Part shown: positions 32,311 to 41,054 of the stretch, in pieces
How positions within the stretch are numbered: position 1 is the first letter of the stretch
Layout of the letters: each line of letters starts with the position of its first letter
NCBI GenBank assembly: GCA_910573745.1
Contig: CAJSYI010000001.1
Span: 1 to 64,000 of the forward strand
Direction: 5' to 3'
Source: Muribaculaceae bacterium
Lineage (GTDB): Bacteria > Bacteroidota > Bacteroidia > Bacteroidales > Muribaculaceae
DNA: 64,000 nucleotides
Notes under the pieces: generated by a model
What the model was told of the DNA's origin: nothing
Database searches by the model: none
What the model saw: only the letters and a program-made list of their open reading frames with translations
Made by a program: the position numbers and the translations under genes

Positions 32311-33056
32311 GCCTCCCTCCCAGTGGGCTGCTGCGTGAAGGATTTTAATACTTTTTTAACACTGTAAGTGTTAAAACAAGTATCAAAATCCCGCTCGCGT
32401 CCACGCCGGAGTCGCAAGCCCACGCACCCGATGAACAACCCCGCGCCCACACGCACGATTTTAGCTCACACACCCACACACGGGGTTGTATATCGCGCAC
32501 ATGGGCGCATGGTTGTCTATACAAACCGCAAAGGAATGGAGTTTATGTATATACTTGATTATCAGGTGTTTAGCACTTTGGCTTTTAAGCTCTTTAGGCT
32601 ATCAATCTATTTGGTATCTAAATGCTTGATTTTCAATGCTTTTACTTTCACTTATTACAAAAGTGAAACAATTAAAATGCTGAATATCAATGATATAACA
32701 AATAAAATGGAGTGGAGGGTGCGTCATCAGGGTCGGATTCCATGTGTATAGTCGGCCCCAATTTTTTGAGTTCGTTTTTTGGGACAGCTGGAAGACATGA
32801 TGTCTAAATTACCTCAGATTTTCCATAGTCCCATTTTTAATCTTCTTACACCTTTAATAATATAGGGCTATCAAAAATCTCAAAATCGCTGATTTTACAC
32901 CTTATTATACACCAAACATCTTTTCCTTAACAAAAACGGTACTAAAAATTTATATCTACCACAAAATCGACTATATACTCATTTCCAAATTTTCCCCGGA
33001 CCCCAGATTTTCAAACCGATTTTTCCAGCGAATTATTATTTTAAGTTTGTGCCATG
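32311..33056. other. Mostly AT-rich intergenic region
   Basis: About 750 bp. The left end is GC-rich with an AACACT-GTA-AGTGTT hairpin near 32358. From 32540 it is AT-rich and separates the minus-strand segment from plus-strand genes. A plus frame (32368-32751) is open but looks like chance: mixed composition and no family. Confidence 0.4.
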
Positions 33057-33087
33057 ATTGTAGGTTGCCGATTATTTCGTAAATTTG
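33057..33087 (+). promoter_or_regulatory. Bacteroidales-type promoter
   Basis: ATTG (33057-33060), 19 bp, then TAAATTTG (33080-33087) fits TTTG-N19-21-TAnnTTTG with one mismatch. It would start a transcript about 15 nt before the ATG at 33109. Confidence 0.55.
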
Positions 33088-33108
33088 CGACACAAACTGA
33101 TTATACAC

Positions 33109-34065
33109 ATGAAGAAAACCGCATTACAGATTTCAAGTTTCCTTTCTCAACACTCATTTAAGAGCGATCAGGACTTGAACAGAATCTTAGCAATATGCCA
33201 ATCTGAAGGAGGCTTACCGTCTCATTCAAGCTACACTATCGACACTGAGAACGGCATAACAGTTATAGACTATTTACACTGGAATGACAACTGTGTTGGA
33301 GCCGGAGATATTTGCAGAATGGGAGACGACCTTGTAATATGCGGAATTTGCCGTCTGGAGTGCGCTACAATCGTCGGAAAGCTTTCAGATGACGAAATCC
33401 TTATCCTCGACTCTGAAACGCCTCAAACGGCCTTAAAATTGGCTTCGGATGAAGAGCGCTATGATTTCATGTGTATCATGCTGGAGAATCGGCTTCAATT
33501 TAGCCTGAAAGAAATGAAGCTGGTCGAAAAATATGTTCCTCAACCCGGCGAAAGAGTTATCTTCACTTCTCCAACCGTATCAGGACTGGGAGTCGTTAAA
33601 ACAGTTCATTTTGATACCGATCGAGTGGACTACTTCTGCTACTACATCAACGAGACTGAACAAGTCGGTTATTCTATGGATGAGAAATCAGTAACCGGCC
33701 TGAGTGATGTTATATTTGAGCCGATGAATAATTCCTCCCTAAGACAAACTTCCGGCAACGGCATTTATCTCCAACGTAAGCTCAACAACATTCTCAGCAA
33801 ATACGGCAAAACCTGGAATGAGAAGCTTCATCGTATAGAACCTCTGGAACCAATGTCAGAAAAGGGAAAGCCTTATTGGTACATCAACGATAAGCTGGAA
33901 TTGGTACAGGATGAAGAAAATGGTAAAATGTCTTCCCGGTTCCGTTATCGTTGTGCCAACTATTTCAAGACACACGCTGAAGGTTTAGAGTATCTTGGCC
34001 GAGTTGCTGAACTGCTCCGAGATAGACTTGCTATCCCTGATGAGAACTACCCCAAACCTGAATGA
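33109..34065 (+). CDS. Hypothetical protein
   Basis: 318 aa from the ATG at 33109; an upstream TTG overlaps the promoter. The middle has strands with PQPGERVIFTSPT, and the C-terminal KPYWYINDKLELVQD segment resembles an ending seen in Bacteroidales prophage proteins. Function unknown. Followed after 1 nt by the lipoprotein gene. Confidence 0.6.
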   Translation: MKKTALQISSFLSQHSFKSDQDLNRILAICQSEGGLPSHSSYTIDTENGITVIDYLHWNDNCVGAGDICRMGDDLVICGICRLECATIVGKLSDDEILILDSETPQTALKLASDEERYDFMCIMLENRLQFSLKEMKLVEKYVPQPGERVIFTSPTVSGLGVVKTVHFDTDRVDYFCYYINETEQVGYSMDEKSVTGLSDVIFEPMNNSSLRQTSGNGIYLQRKLNNILSKYGKTWNEKLHRIEPLEPMSEKGKPYWYINDKLELVQDEENGKMSSRFRYRCANYFKTHAEGLEYLGRVAELLRDRLAIPDENYPKPE

Positions 34066-34066
34066 C

Positions 34067-34624
34067 ATGAAACGTTGGTTGGCAATAACCCTGGGAGTCC
34101 TTGCATTGGTCGGGTGTTCTAAAACGCCGGCCCCGGTTCAATCAGATATGATAGAATCCACGGCAACATCCACGGCAATAGACACTGCGGCCATTATTCC
34201 CAAAATATCTTCTTCGATTTCAATCCCTGCCGATAGCCTTGCTCTTACAAAGTATGTCTCTGGTCCGGAAACAGAAAAATATCTTCTGTTATCCAAAATG
34301 CAAGAGAACCGCTCTCAAATCAGCGCCCTATCTGATAAAATCGTTAGACTGGGCTTTGAATACGAATTTAGAGCAGACAATCCTGGTGGTTACAATTATT
34401 CCGACACCTATACCTTTGCCATCAGCTCTGATCTCGATAAATTTTCACAATGGCAGAAACAAATTAACAATCTTCTTGCCACCAATGATGAAATTGTAGA
34501 AAGACTTATGGAAGGCGATTTTAACGGCTCTGGAGCTTTTTATGAAGTTAAGGCTGGTAAATCTACCTATTGGATATTTGAAAGCTCTGGTGGGGCTATT
34601 ACGAAAACACTGAAACGAAAATAA
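34067..34624 (+). CDS. Lipoprotein
   Basis: 185 aa from the ATG at 34067, selected because it begins a lipoprotein signal: MKRWLAITLGVLALVGC with the lipobox LVGC. The mature protein has Ser/Thr-rich linker residues and a helical domain. Likely anchored in the host envelope; a prophage surface-exclusion or lysogenic-conversion role is possible but not shown. Confidence 0.65.
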   Translation: MKRWLAITLGVLALVGCSKTPAPVQSDMIESTATSTAIDTAAIIPKISSSISIPADSLALTKYVSGPETEKYLLLSKMQENRSQISALSDKIVRLGFEYEFRADNPGGYNYSDTYTFAISSDLDKFSQWQKQINNLLATNDEIVERLMEGDFNGSGAFYEVKAGKSTYWIFESSGGAITKTLKRK

Positions 34625-34628
34625 ACAA

Positions 34629-34662
34629 CAAAGGCTGCAAGGAAATCTCCAAGCAGCCTTTG
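34629..34662. terminator. Bidirectional terminator
   Basis: CAAAGGCTGC pairs perfectly with GCAGCCTTTG between the convergent lipoprotein (+) and initiator (-) genes. Confidence 0.7.
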
Positions 34663-34679
34663 TTATCTTCTTCCATACG

Positions 34680-36563
34680 TCATTTCAACAAATCTTCAAG
34701 TTTCTTTTCGTCGATGACACTGGTAAAGCCGTGTTTCTTGTTTGCCCTTCTGATTTTGTCCGCTGAGAACATCCTGGGCCGGAGATCTGTTTCTTTAAGA
34801 TCTCTGGGAACTGAGGTACAGCAGATGTCTGAGAAGTCTTCCAGCTTTAATCCTTGCTCTAACAATCCACGTCTGACATCATCTTCTCCTTTGACACATA
34901 GCTGGGCTCTTTGTCGGTCTGTGATGCGGTGGTTATTATCTTGTATCAAACAATCCTGACAGAAGTAGTAGATGAAAGCCTCAATTGGAGTAAGCTGGTC
35001 GAATCCCTCATCAGTATCTCCAAGAATATTTATTTTTTGAACATACTGGAAGTCATCTTCTCTTTCGGAATTGTCTTCTGAGTTGCTACGGCGGCTACGA
35101 CAATTAGCTTTAGGTTTTTCCTCTAACGACTGCTGGGGATTATAGAACTCTGTTTTGGTTGCTGTAAAATATTCAGCACCTTTGGAACGATATTGTTCCC
35201 AACCCATGATAAGCTGAACATCTTCCGGCGTAAACTCTGCATCAACCACTGGAAGTTCTTCATCATCCGGAGAGAGTCGTTTTTCTTTAAGAAGACTGAG
35301 AGTATCTTCGTAGGCTGATTCCATATACCGTTTGATGAAAGATGCTGGAATTGCTTCTTCAGTTATATCCACTGATGAAAGTTCTTCATCATCGTCTTCT
35401 TCGTTTTCAGGCTGAGAAAAATCCACTGCCATATAATTCCACAAACGATTTATAAAAATCTTAGCTGGAGAGTCAAGGCAGTTGTTGAGATCTTCTATAA
35501 TCTCGTCAATCTCTTCTTCTGAGAACTTCTGGAGATTTTCTCTCTTTCTACGAAGTTGAACCTCTTTAGGAAGATTGGTTTCTTTACGTTGTCTTCTTTT
35601 TTTAGACTTTTCTGCAATTTCTTCATCAGAGTCTTCTTCCCCCATACCCCCTATATCTACTAACGCCTCGCTTCGCTCGTTGTATTCTTCTTTTTTATTT
35701 ATATTATTATTACTGTGCGGTAATTTTGCACGTTTTTCGTGCATAACTCCCGCACCTTCATGCAAAACTCCCGCACTTGATGTACATAACTCCCGCACCC
35801 AGGAAGCACAATTACCGCACCCAATTAGTAAAAAAGAGGGGTGATATTCGATAGAAGGGTCAAAAATGGCATCAATGAACGAATCTATGATGTCAGAATC
35901 CTCCAACTGCGGGAATTGTGCATCGCAAATACCGCGAAACCCCTTTTTGCTGAAGTTCTCTGTGATATTTTTGCGAATTTGGCCGATAAAAGTAAGGTAA
36001 TATTGCTGCATAACTCCTTCAAGTGCGGGAGTTGTGTTGCATAACTCCTTCACATGAGGTAATTGTGTAGCATAATTACCGCAAGTGCGGGAGCTGTGTT
36101 GCAAGATTACCTCACTTGCGGGAGTTTTGTCGGTAGGAAGAGCGCCTTTCATCTGCTGAAGCTCATCATCAACATTTAGGTTGTCGTTGAATCCGAGCTC
36201 TTTCATTTTATCAACATCTCCAGTAATAAAGGCTTGTGCGAAATCTTCCTGTTGACCATCTCTCAATTCGCTATATGCTTGTGCGGCCCCTATCCATCTG
36301 GTCATGTTCATTTCACATACTGAATCGGAAAAAGTAGCAAGTCCTACTTCTTCCATCCAGTCCAAAGATTTTTTGGAAGTGCGACGATCGAGATTGTGTT
36401 TTCTGGTTATCTCACGGAATGATACTCTAAAGCTGAATTTTCCATTCTTTCTCCATTGTGTTAGAGATTTTTGTAAGACATAGAAAACAACGTCTCGATG
36501 GCTTTTGGGTACAAGCTCAGGGAAACAGTTGTAAACAGTTGTATATGTCGGAGTCTTAGCCAT
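34680..36563 (-). CDS. Replication-initiator-like protein with internal iterons
   Basis: 627 aa from the ATG at 36563, which overlaps the upstream stop. The N-terminal region (residues about 20-90) has the pattern of a winged-helix initiator: FREITRKHNLDRRTSKKSLDW. A long acidic, low-complexity region follows. The middle of the gene (35715-36125) carries repeated TGCGGGAGTT elements in both orientations, as in phage initiators whose origin lies within the gene. No helicase or primase gene was recognised next to it. Confidence 0.6.
   Translation of the reverse strand: MAKTPTYTTVYNCFPELVPKSHRDVVFYVLQKSLTQWRKNGKFSFRVSFREITRKHNLDRRTSKKSLDWMEEVGLATFSDSVCEMNMTRWIGAAQAYSELRDGQQEDFAQAFITGDVDKMKELGFNDNLNVDDELQQMKGALPTDKTPASEVILQHSSRTCGNYATQLPHVKELCNTTPALEGVMQQYYLTFIGQIRKNITENFSKKGFRGICDAQFPQLEDSDIIDSFIDAIFDPSIEYHPSFLLIGCGNCASWVRELCTSSAGVLHEGAGVMHEKRAKLPHSNNNINKKEEYNERSEALVDIGGMGEEDSDEEIAEKSKKRRQRKETNLPKEVQLRRKRENLQKFSEEEIDEIIEDLNNCLDSPAKIFINRLWNYMAVDFSQPENEEDDDEELSSVDITEEAIPASFIKRYMESAYEDTLSLLKEKRLSPDDEELPVVDAEFTPEDVQLIMGWEQYRSKGAEYFTATKTEFYNPQQSLEEKPKANCRSRRSNSEDNSEREDDFQYVQKINILGDTDEGFDQLTPIEAFIYYFCQDCLIQDNNHRITDRQRAQLCVKGEDDVRRGLLEQGLKLEDFSDICCTSVPRDLKETDLRPRMFSADKIRRANKKHGFTSVIDEKKLEDLLK
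35715..36125. repeat. Iteron-like repeats inside the initiator gene (candidate origin)
   Basis: About 14 diverged copies of TGCGGGAGTTnTGCA in both orientations, e.g. 35715, 35740, 35761, 35783, 35805, 35906, 36007, 36022, 36038, 36055 and three or four more up to 36125, with GGTAATT as a variant of GGGAGTT. They fall in two clusters separated by AT-rich DNA around 35820-35900. The placement within the initiator gene recalls the lambda O arrangement. Confidence 0.6.
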
Positions 36564-36744
36564 TGTTTTTAACATAGAAATATCGTTTGACACCTTTGAT
36601 TTTTTGCCAGGCTAAACGGTACCCTTGTTTTCGAGCGTATCGGCCCACAGCATTTCGATTGGGAATAAATCCCGGATTATCCTGAGCGTATGCTTCGGAC
36701 ATTTCGTCCATAGACATCGCCGGTTTCATTTCAATTTTAGACAT
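36556..36744 (-). CDS. Small protein upstream of the initiator
   Basis: 62 aa, ATG. Reads like a short HTH module: PNRNAVGRYARKQGYRLAWQ. Stop overlaps the initiator start. Perhaps a regulator of the initiator; function unproven. Confidence 0.55.
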   Translation of the reverse strand: MSKIEMKPAMSMDEMSEAYAQDNPGFIPNRNAVGRYARKQGYRLAWQKIKGVKRYFYVKNNG

Positions 36745-36831
36745 GGTTCATAATTTTAAGTTTTTATTAGAGAATAGCAATCATTGTACATTTAGGTTTA
36801 TAAAGGTCCATGATTTTTATGCTATTATTTA

Positions 36832-36853
36832 AGGGCCGAGTTTTCCCGGCCCT
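36832..36853 (-). terminator. Terminator-like hairpin
   Basis: AGGGCCG pairs with CGGCCCT after the gene at 36864; the minus strand continues TTAAATAAT, a weak T tract. Confidence 0.5.
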
Positions 36854-36863
36854 GATAGTCGGA

Positions 36864-37148
36864 TTAGATCGTGAGAAGAACAGCGAACATGAGCAGCATC
36901 ATTTCCAGCGGAACTTTCAGATCGCCATCGTTAGTGGCCCGGCGATTGTACCTCGGATAGTGGTATCTCTGTCGTTTGCTGAATACGTAGAGTTTTGCCA
37001 GGTAAGTGTGATAGTTGGAAAGTCCTTTCCATTCTATGAGGTTTTGTTTTTTTATCATAGCTTCCAGCCACTTCTTAAAGCGTCTGAGTTCTTCTATGAT
37101 TTTCTCGGTCATGCCGAGCATACTTGTGATGATGTTATAAATTCTCAT
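36864..37148 (-). CDS. Small basic hypothetical protein
   Basis: 94 aa, ATG. Basic helical N-terminal part, then a hydrophobic C-terminus (PLEMMLLMFAVLLTI) that could insert in the membrane. Unknown. Confidence 0.55.
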   Translation of the reverse strand: MRIYNIITSMLGMTEKIIEELRRFKKWLEAMIKKQNLIEWKGLSNYHTYLAKLYVFSKRQRYHYPRYNRRATNDGDLKVPLEMMLLMFAVLLTI

Positions 37149-37353
37149 GGGTTGTTGATGATTTATGACGTAGATGACATTCTGTGCAAATAGGGAGAGA
37201 GGATATATCGGTGTTGAAGAGCAGCGGACAATTTTTACATTTTTCAGGAATGTTTATTTGTGTGAAAGCCATAATAATAGCTATGAACATAATAAATAGT
37301 GTTGCTGCCAATACAGCGCCACCGACTGCGAGAAGAAGTGATACTATCGACAT
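37135..37353 (-). CDS. Small membrane protein with Cys motif
   Basis: 72 aa, ATG. One hydrophobic helix of about 30 residues, then CKNCP and CTECH, which may bind zinc. Overlaps both neighbours. Confidence 0.55.
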   Translation of the reverse strand: MSIVSLLLAVGGAVLAATLFIMFIAIIMAFTQINIPEKCKNCPLLFNTDISSLPICTECHLRHKSSTTHENL

Positions 37354-37688
37354 GAGTATGTTTTGATTGTTTGTCTTACTTGATTGATTAGTTGCTGGAT
37401 GTCCTGAGCTGCTTCGTATTGTTCAGTTGATACTGCTTCATGGAGGATTTGAAATAGTTCAAACTGAGATTTGGCGAGAAGCAGAATCATATCTTCTTTG
37501 ATGTCTGCGGCTCTTTCTGCGGCAGTGTCACCATAGACTTGCACCAATTGGCATAGCGCATTAATTACTTCCAACAATTTTGCATGTTGTTGGATCCACG
37601 CTTTATTTTGTTTGCTGATTTTTCTCCCTATTCTGAAATTGGTGTATAGAATCAGGAGAATGAGAATGGCGAAAAATACTGTATTCAT
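37344..37688 (-). CDS. Membrane-anchored hypothetical protein
   Basis: 114 aa, ATG. N-terminal transmembrane helix (MNTVFFAILILLILYTNF) and a helical, coiled-coil-like remainder. Layout is similar to phage spanin or lysis-inhibitor-like proteins, but no evidence beyond topology. Confidence 0.55.
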   Translation of the reverse strand: MNTVFFAILILLILYTNFRIGRKISKQNKAWIQQHAKLLEVINALCQLVQVYGDTAAERAADIKEDMILLLAKSQFELFQILHEAVSTEQYEAAQDIQQLINQVRQTIKTYSCR

Positions 37689-38254
37689 ATTTCTGGTATC
37701 TCGGCTTTATTTATGAATAGAGGACACCCCTCCCAGCCAGGTTGACAATTGGCTGGAATTTTATTCCACGGCCCATCGGGTTCGGTGAGTTCGGGGTGGT
37801 AATAGTAGCAATGGTATCGGTCATAGCAACCTTTCATTTGGCAGTTATGGCCGACATTATCTCTCAGGCGATAATAGAGTTTCCGTGTGATGAACTGTCC
37901 TTCATTGGGTAGCAGAGCTTTGAAACGCTCTGGTATTTTGCCATAGCTGATCAGTGAGTTTGCCATACCGACTTGACCGGATTTCAGGAGATAGTATTTT
38001 TTTCGCTGGAGAATCGAAGCAAATGGATTGGTTTCTGTATGATCCACCAGCACAAGTTCTCCGGAAATAACCAGAGAATTTTTCGGCCTATTTTCAGAAA
38101 GATGTCGCCAATAAGTGCAGTCATAGCACTCTTTGTTGTGGTACATCAGACCTAAAAGTCTGTTGCCAGGTTTGTAGAGGTTGAGATCTACTTGTTTACC
38201 ACATGAAGTGCATGAATATAAAAATGGCGTGTCTATGGCCCTCAATCTTGGCAT
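37685..38254 (-). CDS. Zinc-binding hypothetical protein
   Basis: 189 aa, ATG. CTSCGK near residue 15 and CYDC near 38, later CQMKGCYDRYHC, suggest two metal sites. ATGA-coupled to the downstream gene. Unknown. Confidence 0.55.
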   Translation of the reverse strand: MPRLRAIDTPFLYSCTSCGKQVDLNLYKPGNRLLGLMYHNKECYDCTYWRHLSENRPKNSLVISGELVLVDHTETNPFASILQRKKYYLLKSGQVGMANSLISYGKIPERFKALLPNEGQFITRKLYYRLRDNVGHNCQMKGCYDRYHCYYYHPELTEPDGPWNKIPANCQPGWEGCPLFINKAEIPEI

Positions 38255-38305
38255 ATATGTATTGTTAAGCCCGGCAATGGGCGTTAAACTTGGATTATGC
38301 AGAGG

Positions 38306-38320
38306 GCGCGATAAACGCGC
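38306..38320. other. Small GC hairpin after recombinase gene
   Basis: GCGCG-ATAAA-CGCGC. It follows the recombinase gene in the minus direction but has no T tract there; it might be a terminator or part of a recombination site. Confidence 0.3.
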
Positions 38321-38346
38321 TTCAATTTGTAGTGAGGAATGTCCTC

Positions 38347-38934
38347 TTAGAATTTGATGGAATCGAAGACTTGATTGATTTCTTCTTTGGTGATTCCGAT
38401 GTAACGTTTAGTAACGTCGATGTTTGAATGGTTAAGTATCTTATTTAGGAGCAATAGGCTTTCAGCACTATGGTCGTGTGTATCGTAAATATATCGACCG
38501 AATGTTTTTCTGAAAGTATGAGTTGAAAAATGGTCAATATTCAAGCGATATTTATATTTGAATACCTTTAGTCGTTGATTGATATACTGGATGGTCAACG
38601 GTTTGCCGGTGGCTTTGCTTCTAAATATGAGATCTTCTTTATCCGGGCACCCTAAATTATGATAGAGGTAGCCGAATTTGACTCTGACAGAAGGATTAAA
38701 TGGTATTTCACGGGTCTTGCCGGTTTTTTGTTCGGTTACAGAGCAAGACGTTTGACCTATAATATCCTTCCAGCGCAGATTCAGTACATCTGAAGCACGT
38801 AGAGCGGCACAGAAAGCGAGACGGGCGTAGAGTTCAAAGATGTATTCTTTGTCCTCATGTAACTGGTCCAGCAATCGTTGATATTCGTCGTACTGGAGAT
38901 GATCACTTGTTGTTAGCTGATGTTTTTTAGCCAT
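38347..38934 (-). CDS. Tyrosine recombinase (minimal catalytic form)
   Basis: 195 aa. The catalytic set is visible: Arg46 (ALRASDV), Lys in QKTGKT near 70, HTFR (His139, Arg142), His169 (LNHSN) and the nucleophile Tyr178 (KRYIGI). At 195 aa it has no arm-binding domain and only a short core-binding part, so it is smaller than usual phage integrases. Integration, inversion or dimer resolution are all possible. It has its own strong promoter (38961-38992). Confidence 0.8.
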   Translation of the reverse strand: MAKKHQLTTSDHLQYDEYQRLLDQLHEDKEYIFELYARLAFCAALRASDVLNLRWKDIIGQTSCSVTEQKTGKTREIPFNPSVRVKFGYLYHNLGCPDKEDLIFRSKATGKPLTIQYINQRLKVFKYKYRLNIDHFSTHTFRKTFGRYIYDTHDHSAESLLLLNKILNHSNIDVTKRYIGITKEEINQVFDSIKF

Positions 38935-38960
38935 ATTGTGTCTTGTTTCAGTTTCGAGAG

Positions 38961-38992
38961 CAAAATTAGCTCAAAAAAATTAAAACACCAAA
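38961..38992 (-). promoter_or_regulatory. Perfect Bacteroidales promoter for recombinase
   Basis: On the minus strand: TTTG (38992-38989), exactly 20 bp, TAATTTTG (38968-38961). It matches the TTTG-N19-21-TAnnTTTG consensus fully and lies 27 bp before the recombinase ATG. Confidence 0.75.
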
Positions 38993-39052
38993 TATATCTG
39001 AAAATATTTTGACATAATGATATGCTATATTTTGTAATTAACTGATAATAAT

Positions 39053-39078
39053 AACGCCCGACGCTTTCGCCGGGCGTT
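39053..39078 (-). terminator. Intrinsic terminator
   Basis: AACGCCCG pairs with CGGGCGTT after the DNA ligase gene; the minus strand continues ATTATTATC. Confidence 0.55.
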
Positions 39079-39097
39079 GCTATTAGTGAGTGGGTAC

Positions 39098-41053
39098 TTA
39101 AAGTGCCTTGAATTGGCCGATGGTGAGAATGGGGATATTTAGCTGATGGGCTTTTCCGATTTTTGATGATGTACCGGAAGGATCTTTAACGACCAAGTGA
39201 GTTGTAGTTTTACTAACTCCACTGGCTATTTTCCCACCTTGTTTAATGATTGAATCTTCCAGCTCTTTGTCTCGGATTCCAGAGAAACATACTGCAAATC
39301 CGGAATATTTGCCATCTGTCGTAGTTTCCGGTGTGGAAATTTTGAACTGAATCTCGGTTTCCATTAGGAATTTGTGGAATGGCACGATTCCATCAAGAAA
39401 TGATTTTGTGGTAACAGACGGGGATTTGAACTCTGGCTGTGTTACGATACATTCAGCTCGCCCTCGGACGAACCAATCCAATAGTGTGGGTGAAAGCGAA
39501 TCGAGGATTTTTTGAGCCTTAATTCTGCCAATTCCTTTGAAGCAATCGCTCGCTTGCATGAGAGTTGTAAGATCAACTCCTTCCGAGATTTTGCGATTAT
39601 TCTCCAAAATTGTATTTACCATACCTTCGCCAAACCCTTCGATTTTTAGAATATCGTCCGGAGTGAGACTGAGAATTGCCTTGATAGACGTATATCCCGC
39701 ATCAAATAATTTGGCGAAAGTTTCTTCTCCCATATTTTCGGCGCCGACTGTGGTAAAGAAGAATACCATTTTCGCAAGTTTAATGCCAGGACATTCAGGA
39801 TTTGAGCAATATAGTTCAATTTCCTTTTCATCGAATTTAGTCTCTTGGCCACAATGAGGGCACTGATGTATTTTATGCCACATTCTATTTTCATCCATTG
39901 GAACAGGAGGGGTTATGGTTTCCAGTATTTTAGGAATTACACCGCCAGAACGAGTGACCAAAATTTTTGCTCCGGGAGCAATATGATGATTGTAAATCCA
40001 CCCTGCATTATAGCCGGTGGGGTTTTCCATATTGCAGTCGCCAGTATCTACTGTTTCGATATTGACAACCGGTTTTAATGCTCCTGATTTGCTGGCTTTC
40101 CAATTAACGCCCTTAACCGTGGTCTCGAAAGATTCGGTAAAGTCTGGATGCTTGTAGGCTATTGCATAGAGAGGATTGCCTGATGTTTGTTGTCGGCCAA
40201 TTACTTTCCATAGACTGAGGTCATCTATGTAGAGTACGAGGCCGTCAATATAGAAATATTGGCGCCAGAATAAGAAAAGCTCCGACAATTCTGATTCTGT
40301 CAGGTCTTTAAGCTGGACGGTTACGAATGGGTATTTTTGACCATTCTTTGTATTCATCATTTGCCCGAACTCAATGCTTAGGTCTTCTAACAATGAAGAG
40401 TATCGAGTCCAGTTGTCGAGTGATTTTTCATCTATCCCGTAGCGAATAAAACTTGCGTGTTTTATATCTTCAGATACTTCGTCTCGATTTATGAATCCGG
40501 CCACAGTGTTGCGTGGAGAACGATAAGGTTCTCCAGTTGAAATAGATTTTTTACCAACCATATTTTCTTCCCAGTTAATACGAGCGAACACAAGTTCTCC
40601 ATAGGTGAACGAGACTGGGAATACTGAAGGGTCAAGCACTTTTTTGAAATTACCCACATTGAAATGTTCAGTGCAATCTTGGCCTTCATTTTCAGCTCCA
40701 CCACGTGAGTAGGTTTTATGGGAAATTTCATCATGTAGCCATGACACCCCGTCGTATTTAGGAGTAATTACGAGTTGGGCTGTCGGAGGTAAAGCAAGGC
40801 TTTTAGCCCACTGTTGAAGTTCAAAAAGGCTTTTGACCTTATTGAGAGACTTCATGGGAATTGGCAACTTACGTTTACGGCCCGTTAAAACCGGCGCTGG
40901 TTCTACTGCTGAGAACCATTCATTGTTTGGGTCGAGATTCCTGAGTTCATCGACCAGACGGTCATATTCTGAATCAGAAATCTCAGGGCTGCCGACGCGG
41001 TAGGCTTCGTTGTACCGTTTTATATCGGCAACCAATTCTGAGATTGATTTCAT
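39098..41053 (-). CDS. ligA: NAD-dependent DNA ligase
   Basis: 651 aa. Ia-type N-terminus, then the adenylation motif KYDGVS with Lys99; a CPHCGQ...CSNPECPG zinc finger; helix-hairpin-helix segments (ILKIEGFGEGMVNTI, FKGIGRIKAQKIL); and a C-terminal BRCT domain (GFAVCFSGIRDKELED to the end). Length is close to bacterial LigA, so this is a full enzyme that seals nicks in phage DNA using NAD+. It starts 2 nt after the antirepressor stop, so the two are co-transcribed. The NadM-like gene at 3905 could support its cofactor supply. Confidence 0.9.
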   Translation of the reverse strand: MKSISELVADIKRYNEAYRVGSPEISDSEYDRLVDELRNLDPNNEWFSAVEPAPVLTGRKRKLPIPMKSLNKVKSLFELQQWAKSLALPPTAQLVITPKYDGVSWLHDEISHKTYSRGGAENEGQDCTEHFNVGNFKKVLDPSVFPVSFTYGELVFARINWEENMVGKKSISTGEPYRSPRNTVAGFINRDEVSEDIKHASFIRYGIDEKSLDNWTRYSSLLEDLSIEFGQMMNTKNGQKYPFVTVQLKDLTESELSELFLFWRQYFYIDGLVLYIDDLSLWKVIGRQQTSGNPLYAIAYKHPDFTESFETTVKGVNWKASKSGALKPVVNIETVDTGDCNMENPTGYNAGWIYNHHIAPGAKILVTRSGGVIPKILETITPPVPMDENRMWHKIHQCPHCGQETKFDEKEIELYCSNPECPGIKLAKMVFFFTTVGAENMGEETFAKLFDAGYTSIKAILSLTPDDILKIEGFGEGMVNTILENNRKISEGVDLTTLMQASDCFKGIGRIKAQKILDSLSPTLLDWFVRGRAECIVTQPEFKSPSVTTKSFLDGIVPFHKFLMETEIQFKISTPETTTDGKYSGFAVCFSGIRDKELEDSIIKQGGKIASGVSKTTTHLVVKDPSGTSSKIGKAHQLNIPILTIGQFKAL

Positions 41054-41054
41054 A

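Noticed and set aside
32368-32751. 127-aa plus-strand frame
   Set aside because: Spans the switch from GC-rich to AT-rich DNA, mixed composition, no family, no supporting neighbours.
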